A DNA stretch of 64,000 nucleotides from Phaeocystidibacter sp965659725 (GTDB lineage: Bacteria > Bacteroidota > Bacteroidia > Flavobacteriales > Schleiferiaceae), in NCBI GenBank assembly GCA_965659725.1, contig CBFHXG010000006.1:28386-92385 (forward strand), in the 5' to 3' direction. This document shows, one piece after another, positions 1 through 7,984 of the stretch (position 1 is the first letter of the stretch; each line of letters starts with the position of its first letter). The notes beneath the pieces were generated by a model. The model was not told the origin of the DNA, did not search any database, and saw only the letters and a program-made list of their open reading frames with translations. The position numbers were made by a program, and so were the translations under genes.

Positions 1-24
1 TGCGGAAGGGAGATTCTCGCGCCT

Positions 25-32
25 TACCTTTG
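25..32 (+). promoter_or_regulatory. Bacteroidota -7 promoter box
   Basis: TACCTTTG matches the Bacteroidota sigma factor -7 consensus TAnnTTTG. It lies 35 nt before the start codon at 68, so it would give a short leader of about 30 nt. The window begins too close to judge the -33 element. Confidence 0.45.
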
Positions 33-67
33 TGAAGCTCTCAACAAAATAGGACAAATAGGAACGA

Positions 68-424
68 ATGATTGCACTCATCACTCGCAACGAATGGACC
101 AATCCACTCCAGTCCGTTCGTTTACTCTCACAAAAAAAGCGTCTCCATAACATTGCCAAAAAGTCTCAAGGCTACCGTGGATTGCGCTCAAAATGGACAT
201 TCCGTTCGTCGTACTTCATGACGCTCTGGAAATCCGAAGAAGATCTTAATGCCTTCATGGCCTTGCCAGAGGTACAAGCGATGTTCGACGATCGTATCCG
301 CAACCTCAAGGTGAATCAAATACGGATGTCGGCTATCAACTTCATTCCGTGGATAGAAGTAGTTGCCTTAATGAATCGCAATTCAACTCGTGTAACGAAA
401 CCCGAGTCGCTCGTTCAAGAATAG
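68..424 (+). CDS. Small conserved protein, probable dimeric alpha/beta-barrel fold
   Basis: Predicted cytoplasmic protein of 118 residues without signal peptide or membrane segment. The pattern of a strand (MIALITRNEW), a helix, a central YRGLRSKW and a strand ending in SYFMTLWKSEEDL resembles the small monooxygenase-like or spheroidene-monooxygenase-like alpha/beta-barrel proteins, in which a Trp-rich strand precedes a helix with an acidic start. I cannot assign a substrate. It is a single gene with its own -7 box upstream and an intrinsic terminator behind it, so it is probably monocistronic. The fold is an inference from the pattern only; the coding status is well supported. Confidence 0.7.
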   Translation: MIALITRNEWTNPLQSVRLLSQKKRLHNIAKKSQGYRGLRSKWTFRSSYFMTLWKSEEDLNAFMALPEVQAMFDDRIRNLKVNQIRMSAINFIPWIEVVALMNRNSTRVTKPESLVQE

Positions 425-488
425 AGGCTAGTCGCTCGTCACTAGTTCGGAGTACGAGACTAGCGACTTCCTGATCCTCATTATAGAC

Positions 489-523
489 AAAGCCCCACAG
501 TTCGATGAATGGTGGGGCTTTTT
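489..523 (+). terminator. Intrinsic terminator
   Basis: A perfect 10-bp stem (AAAGCCCCAC with GTGGGGCTTT) encloses a 13-nt loop and ends in a run of five T. It lies 65 nt after the small protein at 68-424 and would end its transcript. Confidence 0.85.
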
Positions 524-639
524 AAGGTTGATGAATCAATCCTTCAAGGGAAGGCAAGTAGAAAAGAGTCAAAAAGAGCGCGAAGCCTAATCGTAGGGAT
601 TTCATGCTCTTAAAGTACTTCTAAAACGTAACGCGCATG

Positions 640-2337
640 TTACTGGTCCTTCATCAATTTCTTGTACTTGAACTTGCGTGGTTCGTCACCTAGACCCAAG
701 CGCTTCTTCTTATTCTCCTCGTATTCTGAGAATGAACCTTCGAAGTAGTACACTTGAGAATCGCCTTCAAATGCCAAGATGTGTGTACATACACGATCCA
801 AGAACCAACGGTCGTGAGAAATGATCACCGCACAACCTGCGAAGTTCTCCAAACCTTCTTCTAATGCTCGCAAGGTATTCACATCCAAGTCGTTGGTAGG
901 CTCATCAAGAAGCAATACGTTACCACCTTCTTTCAAGGCCATGGCTAGGTGCAAGCGGTTCCTCTCACCACCTGAAAGCACACCAACCTTCTTACTTTGG
1001 TCGCCACCAGCAAAGTTGAATCGGCTTAGATAAGCTCGCGCATTCACGATCTGTCCACCCATTTCGAATTGCTCCTGACCATCCGCAATGATCTCATAGA
1101 TCGACTTCTCTGGCTGGATCTTCTCGTGGGTTTGATCGACGTAGGAAATCTTGACTGTATCGCCTATATCGAATGTGCCGGCATCCGGCTGTTCCTGTCC
1201 CATAATCATACGGAAGATGGTGGTCTTACCCGCACCGTTTGGACCAATGATACCAACGATACCAGCTGGTGGAAGGCTAAAGTTGAGATCTTCATATAAA
1301 AGTTTCTCTCCGTAGGCCTTACGCACGCCCTTGGCATCGATCACATTATTCCCCAAACGCGGTCCCGGTGGAATAAAGATCTCGAGCTTGCTCTCTTTAT
1401 CTTTCTGCTCTTCGGTGAGCATCTTTTCGTAGTTACTCAAACGCGCCTTGCTCTTCGCTTGACGACCTTTTGGATTCATACGAACCCAATCGAGCTCGCG
1501 CTCCAAGGTCTTGCGACGCTTACTCGCTTGCTTTTCCTCCTGCTCCAATCGCTTGGTCTTCTGATCCAACCAAGAAGAGTAGTTTCCTTTCCAAGGGATG
1601 CCTTCACCTCTATCGAGTTCTAGGATCCAACCGGCTACGTTATCGAGGAAGTAACGGTCGTGCGTTACAGCGATTACCGTGCCCTTGTATTGCTGCAAGT
1701 GATGCTCCAACCAAAGAATCGATTCAGCATCCAAGTGGTTGGTAGGCTCGTCTAATAGAAGGATATCTGGATTTTTCAGTAGAAGTCGGCATAGCGCCAC
1801 GCGTCTTCTTTCACCTCCTGAAAGCACACTTACAGGTGTCTCTTCATCTGGGCAATTCAATGCGTCCATAGCACGTTTTAAGACGGTATCAATCTCCCAT
1901 GCATTGGTAGCATCGATACGATCTTGAAGTTCTGCTTGACGACCCATCAACTTTTCCATCTTTTCCGGATTCTCGTAAACCTCTGGCAATCCGAATTGAT
2001 CGTTGATCTTGTTGTATTCATCGAGGAGGGCCATGGTTTCTCCGGCACCTTCGCGTACGATCTCAATCACTGTTTTCGACTCATCGAGTTCTGGCTCCTG
2101 CTCGAGGAAACCTACAGAATATCCTGGAGAAAAGGCTACGTCGCCCTGGTAGTTCTTTTCTACCCCTGCGATGATCTTTAGAAGAGTTGACTTACCGGAA
2201 CCGTTCAAACCGATGATACCGATCTTGGCACCATAGAAGAAACTCAGGTAAATATCCTTGATGATGGTCTTATTGTTGTTTGGGAGGATCTTACTCACTC
2301 CGGACATCGAGAAGATGACCTTTTTATCGTCTGACAT
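640..2337 (-). CDS. ettA: Energy-dependent translational throttle protein EttA (ABC-F)
   Basis: Cytoplasmic ABC-F ATPase that binds the ribosomal E site and gates the first elongation steps according to the ATP/ADP balance. The 565-residue length fits EttA (about 555 in E. coli). Two ABC cassettes are visible: Walker A GLNGSGKST at residues 43-51 and GPNGAGKTT in the second half, with signature motifs LSGGERRRVAL and LSGGERNRLHL and Walker B LLLLDEPTNHLD and LLLLDEPTNDLD. Between them lies the charged linker with the WVRMNPKGRQAKSKARL stretch that is characteristic of EttA. No membrane segments, as expected for ABC-F. It is transcribed alone, divergent from the next gene. Confidence 0.96.
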   Translation of the reverse strand: MSDDKKVIFSMSGVSKILPNNNKTIIKDIYLSFFYGAKIGIIGLNGSGKSTLLKIIAGVEKNYQGDVAFSPGYSVGFLEQEPELDESKTVIEIVREGAGETMALLDEYNKINDQFGLPEVYENPEKMEKLMGRQAELQDRIDATNAWEIDTVLKRAMDALNCPDEETPVSVLSGGERRRVALCRLLLKNPDILLLDEPTNHLDAESILWLEHHLQQYKGTVIAVTHDRYFLDNVAGWILELDRGEGIPWKGNYSSWLDQKTKRLEQEEKQASKRRKTLERELDWVRMNPKGRQAKSKARLSNYEKMLTEEQKDKESKLEIFIPPGPRLGNNVIDAKGVRKAYGEKLLYEDLNFSLPPAGIVGIIGPNGAGKTTIFRMIMGQEQPDAGTFDIGDTVKISYVDQTHEKIQPEKSIYEIIADGQEQFEMGGQIVNARAYLSRFNFAGGDQSKKVGVLSGGERNRLHLAMALKEGGNVLLLDEPTNDLDVNTLRALEEGLENFAGCAVIISHDRWFLDRVCTHILAFEGDSQVYYFEGSFSEYEENKKKRLGLGDEPRKFKYKKLMKDQ

Positions 2338-2440
2338 ATATATTCAGTTGAAGTGAAATTCTACGCGAATATCGTTAAAGTCTTGTGATGAACCGAGCAT
2401 ATTCGGCACGGAGTCCATCTATTTTGTTCATTTGTAAAAC

Positions 2441-3196
2441 ATGATCATGCAAGTTCGCTCATATCTCATACTCCTTTTGTTGGCGGTCTCTTCGGCAACA
2501 TCTGCTCAGCTCTATTTTGAGGGATTCGTTAGGAACGAAGAAGGGGATCTCGTGCCTGATGTTTATGTGGTGAACATGCGATCGGAACTCAATGTACTTT
2601 CCAACGAAAGAGGCTTCTTTAGGATCGCAGTTGAGCCTGGAGATTCTATTGTTTTCTCGCATTTGGCCTACGACTTCACCTACGTAAAGGTTCCGGATAC
2701 CATCAATGAAAAGATCGTTCGTATGGTGAAGATGAAACCGAGGAATTACCTTATCGACGAGGTAAGTGTGAACGCCTACAAGCTAACGACGAACTTACCA
2801 AGGAGAATGCCTTTGGAGGAACCCAATATTCCCGATGAAGAGAACATCAGCTACCCGCAGGATATGGCTCAGCCTTCACTGAGTTCGCCGGTGGACCTCC
2901 TCTATTATTACTTCGGGTCTCGACCTCGCCAGTTGCGTGAATTACGTAGACTTCAAGCTGAAAATGAATACCGACAAAAGCTACGTCAGGGTAACAACCG
3001 AGAAATACTCATGGAGGTGACAGGTCTCACCGCCCAAGAACTCGAAGCCTTTGCTTGGAGCTGTAAATTCAGGGATCAACCTATTTCCACCTACAACGAT
3101 TACGACCTCCTCGTAAGCCTCCTGAATTGCTACCAAGCCTACCTCGATGAACAAGCAAAAGATCGTGTTTTGAACGATGCAGAGTCGGGTTGGTGA
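2441..3196 (+). CDS. Exported protein with carboxypeptidase-like regulatory domain
   Basis: Secreted or periplasmic protein of 251 residues. A Sec signal peptide covers about residues 1-22 (hydrophobic core LILLLLAVSSATSAQ). It is followed at about 24-110 by the beta-sandwich seen at the N-terminus of many Bacteroidota TonB-dependent receptors and surface proteins, with the typical FEGFVRNEEGDLVPDVYV and SNERGFFRIAVEPGDSIVFSH phrases. The remaining, charged C-terminal half resembles nothing I know. There is no TonB plug or barrel. A start three codons later (2447) is also possible. Function unknown; domain assignment fairly sure. Confidence 0.85.
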   Translation: MIMQVRSYLILLLLAVSSATSAQLYFEGFVRNEEGDLVPDVYVVNMRSELNVLSNERGFFRIAVEPGDSIVFSHLAYDFTYVKVPDTINEKIVRMVKMKPRNYLIDEVSVNAYKLTTNLPRRMPLEEPNIPDEENISYPQDMAQPSLSSPVDLLYYYFGSRPRQLRELRRLQAENEYRQKLRQGNNREILMEVTGLTAQELEAFAWSCKFRDQPISTYNDYDLLVSLLNCYQAYLDEQAKDRVLNDAESGW

Positions 3197-3320
3197 CCCT
3201 CTAACTTGTTCAAAATCCGTACATCACCTGTACTTAATGTTTGGATTTCTACGCATTTTTTACGTATACTTATAGGAGCATTCCTACGAGGAGTGTAGCT
3301 AACCACCAAAACCTAACACT

Positions 3321-3638
3321 ATGATTCTCGCTCAACCCGATCCACGGCAAGTCAGGAATGATGTGTTCAAGCGAATAATTGGAGGCGTCCAAAATTCTGG
3401 TTCCATCCAAAAGATCGCTCAACAGATCATTGATGAATTGTCTGAAGATCTGATCCTGGTCGACGACCCTCGCGAAAGAAGGCGACTCATTCGAGATACG
3501 TATCACCGTATCGAGAACACCCACAAAATCCGCAAGTTTCACTACGTATATGCATCACCTGAAAGGAACAAGAGTGTTTCGCAGGTGATCAACGAAGTGT
3601 TATTCCGATATAGAACGAAATACGCTAGGTATTTCTAA
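3321..3638 (+). CDS. Small conserved hypothetical protein
   Basis: Protein of 105 residues that I do not recognise. It is basic and largely helical, with an acidic patch (DELSEDLILVDDPRERRR) in the middle and an aromatic, basic C-terminus (RYRTKYARYF). No signal peptide, membrane segment or metal motif is visible. It stands alone between a 124-nt upstream gap and a strong terminator directly downstream, which supports a genuine, independently transcribed gene. Size, charge and helicity would be compatible with a nucleic-acid- or ribosome-associated protein, but nothing proves it. Confidence 0.7.
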   Translation: MILAQPDPRQVRNDVFKRIIGGVQNSGSIQKIAQQIIDELSEDLILVDDPRERRRLIRDTYHRIENTHKIRKFHYVYASPERNKSVSQVINEVLFRYRTKYARYF

Positions 3639-3665
3639 GATTCATTGGTGTTTCATTGTTCCTCT

Positions 3666-3700
3666 GAAGGCCTTTTTGCTCTGAGCAAAGGCCTTCTTTT
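3666..3700 (+). terminator. Intrinsic terminator
   Basis: A perfect 10-bp stem (GAAGGCCTTT with AAAGGCCTTC) with an 11-nt loop is followed by TTTTA. It lies 27 nt after the stop codon of the 105-residue gene. Confidence 0.85.
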
Positions 3701-3727
3701 ATTGCAGTCTATCCCAAGGGTTTTAGC

Positions 3728-3735
3728 TATATTCG
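3728..3735 (+). promoter_or_regulatory. Probable -7 box four nt before the start codon
   Basis: TATATTCG differs from TAnnTTTG at one position and ends four nt before the ATG at 3740. If used, transcription would begin at or next to the start codon, giving a leaderless message. Confidence 0.4.
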
Positions 3736-3739
3736 TTTC

Positions 3740-4243
3740 ATGCGAAGATGGAGCATAGTATTAGCTGTTGTTTGTGTGTCTTTTACATCATTCGGCCAAC
3801 AGCGAACCCTCGAAGAACTAGCCGAAGAAACGGTCAATGCACTGACTACCGCCTTTCCTATTTCTGATTCACTTTACATCACCCTTGAAGAATACCACCT
3901 TCTCATCAATCGTCAGCCTCTAGGCACCAGCGACAAGTCGGAATTCAAGCGAGAGGTAAACGATTCATACCCAGCCGAATTAGAGCGGTTCCATACAGAA
4001 ATGGCCGATCTTCAGGAGATCTACGTGAGCGAGGTCAACCGCGGTGCGAAGATCGAGCTTGACAGCATATGGGTGGCTGAAATGGAGGGCACTCGGAATA
4101 TCTATGAAGTTCGAATAGAACTCTCCTTCACCTATATTGATGAGGTTGGAGAAGAAGAGATAGTGGTAGTCTTCCTAGAAACGATGGTGGGCACGGTACG
4201 TCGACGATATTCGTTCATCTCACCGCTTACAGAATCCTATTGA
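3740..4243 (+). CDS. Exported hypothetical protein
   Basis: Protein of 167 residues with a clear Sec signal peptide at 1-19 (basic MRR, hydrophobic core, cleavage near SFG-QQ). The mature part is acidic and contains no cysteines or recognised domain. The second half looks like an antiparallel beta-sheet (YEVRIELSFTYIDEVGEEE, then VVVFLETMVG), a shape common in small periplasmic proteins of this phylum. It starts the rightward run of genes to 7058, although only 7 nt separate it from the zinc-ribbon gene, so the two are probably co-transcribed. Function unknown. Confidence 0.78.
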   Translation: MRRWSIVLAVVCVSFTSFGQQRTLEELAEETVNALTTAFPISDSLYITLEEYHLLINRQPLGTSDKSEFKREVNDSYPAELERFHTEMADLQEIYVSEVNRGAKIELDSIWVAEMEGTRNIYEVRIELSFTYIDEVGEEEIVVVFLETMVGTVRRRYSFISPLTESY

Positions 4244-4250
4244 TCGATCT

Positions 4251-4568
4251 ATGATCCTATTTTTTGGAATTGGGGACCGCACGCATACCGACCATGGGCC
4301 GCTATCCGAATCCGATTGCCCGTTTTGTGGGAAACGTACCTTTCGCATACTCAGTAAAGTAAGATATTGGATCACCTTATTCTTTATTCCAACCATTCCG
4401 TACAAAACGGAGTGGACTTCCCGCTGTAAGCATTGCAGTGGAGAGATCGTCATTGATCCAAACGACCTTGATTGCTACAAGCGAGAAGCGGATCTCCTGC
4501 AAAAGGCGCTGGATGAAGATTGGGATGACGACACCTATCAAAATGAAAAAACCAAAGCCGGAATATGA
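4251..4568 (+). CDS. Zinc-ribbon domain protein
   Basis: Protein of 105 residues. It begins with the short strand MILFFGIGDR, then carries two CxxC knuckles, CPFCG at about 23-27 and CKHCSG at about 58-63, with a hydrophobic segment between (YWITLFFIPTIPY). This arrangement is typical of the small single zinc-ribbon proteins of Bacteroidota (zinc_ribbon_15-like). The C-terminal third is a charged helix. Its stop overlaps the start of the DinB-fold gene by four nt, indicating translational coupling. The molecular role of this family is not known. Confidence 0.82.
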   Translation: MILFFGIGDRTHTDHGPLSESDCPFCGKRTFRILSKVRYWITLFFIPTIPYKTEWTSRCKHCSGEIVIDPNDLDCYKREADLLQKALDEDWDDDTYQNEKTKAGI

Positions 4569-5086
4569 GACCCAAAGAAACTGAATATGCATCCTTTTAC
4601 GGACGATACATCGACCTCGTTCCCGAAGAGGATGCGCGCGTAGCTCTTATCGACAGTGGTATAGAGCTCGTTCAAATGTTCAAGAGCGAACGATTCAACA
4701 ATGAACTTGCCGGTTTGAGGTATGCTGAAAGCAAATGGACCGTAGCGGAAGTACTTCTGCACCTCATCGACGTGGAGAACGTAATGTTGAACCGAGCTTT
4801 ATGGGCAGCGAGGGGCGAGCAAAGTGAATTGCCTGGCTTCGATCACAACAGCTGGGTCACGGAAAATCAACCGCCAGAAGTCGACGTTAGCTACATCATC
4901 CAGTGGTTTCGCGTCCAGCGAGATTCCACAGTTCACTTCTTTGAGAATATTGTGGATGATAAGTTCGATCGGCAAATGAAAGCTGGTGGTAATCCGTTTA
5001 CCGTTAGGAGCTTGGCATTTATCATATCCGGCCACACTCGTCATCACGTAGAAGTACTTCGCGAACGCTACCTAACCCTTTTGTAA
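4565..5086 (+). CDS. DinB family protein (DinB/YfiT four-helix bundle)
   Basis: Member of the DinB/YfiT metal-binding four-helix bundle superfamily, which includes thiol-dependent S-transferases, for example bacillithiol-dependent ones. The metal-ligand pattern is present: a histidine in helix 2 (EVLLHLIDVE, near residue 62) and the late HTRHHVEVLRERYL motif near 156-165. Length (173) is normal. It is cytoplasmic, without signal peptide. It overlaps the zinc-ribbon gene by ATGA and lies 6 nt before the NDH-2 gene. Because this genome has bshC, a bacillithiol-linked role is a fair guess, but the substrate cannot be read from the sequence. It is unrelated to DNA polymerase IV DinB at 46046-47116. 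Confidence 0.88.
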   Translation: MRPKETEYASFYGRYIDLVPEEDARVALIDSGIELVQMFKSERFNNELAGLRYAESKWTVAEVLLHLIDVENVMLNRALWAARGEQSELPGFDHNSWVTENQPPEVDVSYIIQWFRVQRDSTVHFFENIVDDKFDRQMKAGGNPFTVRSLAFIISGHTRHHVEVLRERYLTLL

Positions 5087-5092
5087 GTAATT

Positions 5093-6412
5093 ATGTCTGC
5101 ACTCAACATACCCGAATCTAAAAAGGAAAGAGTGATCATCATCGGGGGCGGTTTCGGAGGCCTCACGCTAGCCAAGAAACTATCCTCAAAGGATTTCCAG
5201 ATTCTGCTGATCGACAAGCACAACTATCACACTTTTCAGCCCCTACTGTACCAGGTAGCCACATCTGGACTTGAACCTGATTCGATTGCCTATCCCTTGA
5301 GGAAGATTTTTCACAAGAAAAAGGAGTTCTATTTCCGCGTGGCCAGTGCTTTAGAGATCAATGAAGAGGAAAAAGAATTAAAGACCGACCATGGGTGGGT
5401 ACGGTATGATCACTTGGTGATTGCTACGGGAAGCACTACCAATTACTTCGGCAACAAGAATGTTGAGAAGAATGCCATGCCGATGAAGAGCTTACCCGAA
5501 GCGTTGAATCTGCGCAGCCTGATCCTTCAGAACTTTGAAGCCTCCCTCCTTTCTGCCGACCTAAAAGAACGCGAAAGATTGATGAACTATGTGATCGTTG
5601 GTGGCGGTCCAACGGGAGTTGAGCTTGCTGGCGCGATCGCAGAACTGAAGCTTCACGTGCTTCCGGCAGATTACCCAGATCTCGATTTTAGGAGGATGTC
5701 CATTCACCTTCTTGAGGCCGCACCTCGACTACTCAATGGAATGAGCGATAATTCGGGAGAGCGCGCCTTAAAGGGCCTAGAGAAACTGGGGGTTCAGGTG
5801 TGGACAAAGACCATGGTGAAGGATTACGATGGCGAAACCGTTTATACTGAAACCCGTGAATTACCTGCAAGCACGTTGATCTGGGCTGCAGGTGTAAAGG
5901 GCGTAACCTTAGCCGGCATTCCCGAAAGCGCTTTGGAGCGAGGAAGGATATTGGTTGACGAGTACAATCGAATCGCAGGAATGCAATCTGTTTATGCTAT
6001 TGGAGATACGGCCCTGATGAAAAGTGAGAGCCATCCAAACGGACATCCAATGGTTGCTCCTGCGGCGGTTCAACAAGGTGGTCTCTTGGCCAAGAACCTT
6101 TTGAAGATGAGAAAGGGCGCCGAATTGAAGCCGTTCAAATACTTCGACAAAGGAGCGATGGCCACCATAGGAAGGAACAAGGCTGTGGTGGATATCGCGG
6201 GATTACACTTCAGTGGGTTCTTCGCCTGGTTGGTATGGATGTTCGTGCACTTGATGGAACTGGTTGGTTTCAGGAATCGAATTGTGGCATTGGTCAACTG
6301 GTCGTCTTCGTATTTCTCATACGATAAAGGCATCCGACTCATTGTACGTCCTTATATAAAGAAAGAGCCGATAGAAGAGCATGTGCACGCTGACGTTCCT
6401 ACCGAAGGATAA
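5093..6412 (+). CDS. Type II NADH dehydrogenase (NDH-2), FAD-dependent
   Basis: Membrane-associated NADH:quinone oxidoreductase that passes electrons from NADH to the quinone pool without pumping protons. Length 439. The FAD dinucleotide motif GGGFGGL lies at 18-24, the second (NADH) motif GGGPTGVELAGA near 165-176, and the FAD-contacting AIGDTA near 303. The quinone-side AAVQQGG phrase is also present. The C-terminus holds hydrophobic and amphipathic stretches (FAWLVWMFVHLMELVGF) that anchor NDH-2 to the membrane. It sits in the operon with the DinB-fold and NRDE genes, overlapping the latter by 32 nt. Confidence 0.93.
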   Translation: MSALNIPESKKERVIIIGGGFGGLTLAKKLSSKDFQILLIDKHNYHTFQPLLYQVATSGLEPDSIAYPLRKIFHKKKEFYFRVASALEINEEEKELKTDHGWVRYDHLVIATGSTTNYFGNKNVEKNAMPMKSLPEALNLRSLILQNFEASLLSADLKERERLMNYVIVGGGPTGVELAGAIAELKLHVLPADYPDLDFRRMSIHLLEAAPRLLNGMSDNSGERALKGLEKLGVQVWTKTMVKDYDGETVYTETRELPASTLIWAAGVKGVTLAGIPESALERGRILVDEYNRIAGMQSVYAIGDTALMKSESHPNGHPMVAPAAVQQGGLLAKNLLKMRKGAELKPFKYFDKGAMATIGRNKAVVDIAGLHFSGFFAWLVWMFVHLMELVGFRNRIVALVNWSSSYFSYDKGIRLIVRPYIKKEPIEEHVHADVPTEG

Positions 6413-7058
6413 GGGATACATAGTAACCCAGAACCGAGATGAATCACCCAAACGTGGGAGGCCCGACTTCCCGTTTAGGTCTGGCAATCTTGTTTACCCG
6501 AGGGATCCCGATGGTGATGGTACGTGGATGTTGACAGATGGAGAATACGTCATATGTGTACTCAATGGCGCTTATGTGCCGTATGATAGAAATCCTCCCT
6601 ACCGCCATAGCAGAGGATTACTTCCCAAGATCGCATTGGAAAACAAGCCGGTAGGCCTAACAGCCGAGGATGCGGCAGGACTAGAGCCATTTTCCGTGTT
6701 CTTATTCCATCATTCGATCATAAAGCGATTCTCGTGGGATGGATCAGAGTTGTACACCGAGGAATTCGAAACCAACCGGACGCATATATGGCAAAGCGCA
6801 CCGCTCTACACCCAAAGCATGCAGTCTACCCGCAAGATGTGGTTTGAAGATTGGCTGGACAACAATCCAACGCCTGGTCAAAACTCTGTACTTGACTTTC
6901 ACTTGAACGGCGGTGAGGGTGTCGGCGAAACCAATATCTGCATGTATCGCCCAGGTGTCCAAACTACGGCCATCACACAGGTCAGCATCTCCCCTTCTCA
7001 AAGCCGATTCTACTACCAGAGCATCCTCTCTGGTGAAAAGATAGCGGCGGATCTATAA
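6381..7058 (+). CDS. NRDE family protein (TANGO2-like)
   Basis: Member of the NRDE/TANGO2 family, a mostly uncharacterised Ntn-like fold; in animals TANGO2 is linked to lipid and haem handling. The family signature is at the start: MCTLTF, then TQNRDES at about 17-23, whose N-R-D-E residues name the family, followed by DGDGTWM and the CVLNGA strand. Length 225. The start ATG lies inside the NDH-2 gene, and it fits because the conserved Cys2 follows it directly, as in family members. It is the last gene of the rightward operon; no terminator is visible behind it. Confidence 0.9.
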   Translation: MCTLTFLPKDKGYIVTQNRDESPKRGRPDFPFRSGNLVYPRDPDGDGTWMLTDGEYVICVLNGAYVPYDRNPPYRHSRGLLPKIALENKPVGLTAEDAAGLEPFSVFLFHHSIIKRFSWDGSELYTEEFETNRTHIWQSAPLYTQSMQSTRKMWFEDWLDNNPTPGQNSVLDFHLNGGEGVGETNICMYRPGVQTTAITQVSISPSQSRFYYQSILSGEKIAADL

Positions 7059-7098
7059 TCCGCAATTATTCGGAAACCCTTGTTTTTATTGGTTTTAA

Positions 7099-7158
7099 GG
7101 TACTATCCTTACAAGTAGTACTATATTTATTTTAGTACTTTGTATTGCATAGTACCAT
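7099..7158 (+). promoter_or_regulatory. Array of four GTAC-centred palindromes (putative PadR operator)
   Basis: Four GTAC cores lie at 7100, 7118, 7135 and 7152, spaced 18, 17 and 17 nt. Site 1 (GGTACTAT) and site 4 (ATAGTACC) are perfect reverse complements. Site 2 (TAGTACTA) and site 3 (AGTACT) are perfect palindromes. They overlap the promoter region of the operon that encodes a PadR regulator, so autoregulation by that protein is the natural inference; other binders are possible. Confidence 0.6.
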
Positions 7159-7174
7159 ATTCTTTCTATCTTTG
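7145..7174 (+). promoter_or_regulatory. Promoter of the padR-pspC operon
   Basis: The -7 box TATCTTTG at 7167-7174 fits TAnnTTTG exactly. A TTG at 7145-7147 is placed 19 nt upstream as the -33 element. The last GTAC palindrome lies between the two boxes, so a bound regulator would block the polymerase. The leader to the ATG at 7200 is about 20 nt and A-rich. Confidence 0.65.
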
Positions 7175-7199
7175 AACCATCAACAAAAACTAAAACACA

Positions 7200-7646
7200 A
7201 TGAAAACTCTAATTTCCATTCTAATGCTATCCGCATTTTCATGGTCGGCACACGCTCAAGAAGTGGGTGATCGTATCCATGATCTCCTATCCGATCAAGA
7301 TGGAGTCATTTCGCTATCGATGAATCAGTCGGTCGATCAGATCTTTGATGGTCAGGTTGATATCGAGGAATTGGGGATCGAGGTTACAGGAGAGTCCGAT
7401 CGTGTTCAAGTGAGCGTGATGGACAACGACGAGTCTGAGTCGGATGAGATCGCCCAAAGGATTTTATCTGCCTTGAGCTCTGAAGGCCTTGAATCGGTTT
7501 CACTCAAGGAGGACAACAACAAAATTGTCGTTTGGGTAGCCGAGTTCGATGCTCCTGTAAATGAGATCCACTTGACGATCACAGGTGAGGGCGACAAGAT
7601 CGTTTACATCACTATTTACGGCGACTTTACGGTAATAAGAAAATGA
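7200..7646 (+). CDS. Exported DUF4252-like protein
   Basis: Secreted protein of 148 residues with a signal peptide at 1-19 ending AHA-Q. The mature part is acidic and alternates predicted strands and helices (VSLSMNQSVDQIF, then VQVSVMD, then KIVVWVAEF), much like the small DUF4252 proteins found next to sigma or PadR regulators in Bacteroidota. Family membership is tentative. It is the first gene of a three-gene operon, 3 nt before padR, under the GTAC palindromes. The context suggests an envelope-stress or signalling accessory role, which is inference. Confidence 0.75.
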   Translation: MKTLISILMLSAFSWSAHAQEVGDRIHDLLSDQDGVISLSMNQSVDQIFDGQVDIEELGIEVTGESDRVQVSVMDNDESESDEIAQRILSALSSEGLESVSLKEDNNKIVVWVAEFDAPVNEIHLTITGEGDKIVYITIYGDFTVIRK

Positions 7647-7649
7647 GTC

Positions 7650-7982
7650 ATGAAGATTGAGAACACCAAAGCGCAAATGCGCAAAGGGGTGCTCGAGATG
7701 TGTATACTCTCCACCCTTCAGCAGAAAGATGCCTATGCTTCAGACATCATTGACGCGCTCAAGGAAGGTAAGATGATCGTTGTAGAGGGCACCCTCTACC
7801 CTCTTCTTACTCGATTGAAGAATGCAGGACTACTCGGCTATCGCTGGGAAGAAAGCAAAAGTGGTCCTCCTAGAAAATACTACAGTATCACCTCTGAAGG
7901 AAAGAAGTTCCTCGATGAGCTTCAAACTACCTGGGATGAGCTTGTGAAAGCCGTTGAAGTTACCACAGCCAAGAACTCATAG
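7650..7982 (+). CDS. PadR family transcriptional regulator
   Basis: DNA-binding repressor of 110 residues with the PadR winged-helix pattern: RKGVLEMCILSTLQQKDAY in helix 1, YASDIIDALKE in helix 2, then GTLYPLLTRLKNAGLL as the recognition helix, and a wing with YYSITSEGKKFLDEL. The family usually acts as a dimer that senses small molecules or phenolics. It lies between the exported protein and the PspC membrane protein in one operon. In Bacteroidota the PadR-PspC pairing recurs. It is the best candidate for binding the GTAC palindromes at 7099-7158. Confidence 0.92.
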   Translation: MKIENTKAQMRKGVLEMCILSTLQQKDAYASDIIDALKEGKMIVVEGTLYPLLTRLKNAGLLGYRWEESKSGPPRKYYSITSEGKKFLDELQTTWDELVKAVEVTTAKNS

Positions 7983-7984
7983 TC

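Noticed and set aside
7099..7158. The GTAC array as a CRISPR or tandem repeat
   Set aside because: The repeated unit is only 6-8 nt, the spacers are about 10 nt, and it lies exactly on a promoter.
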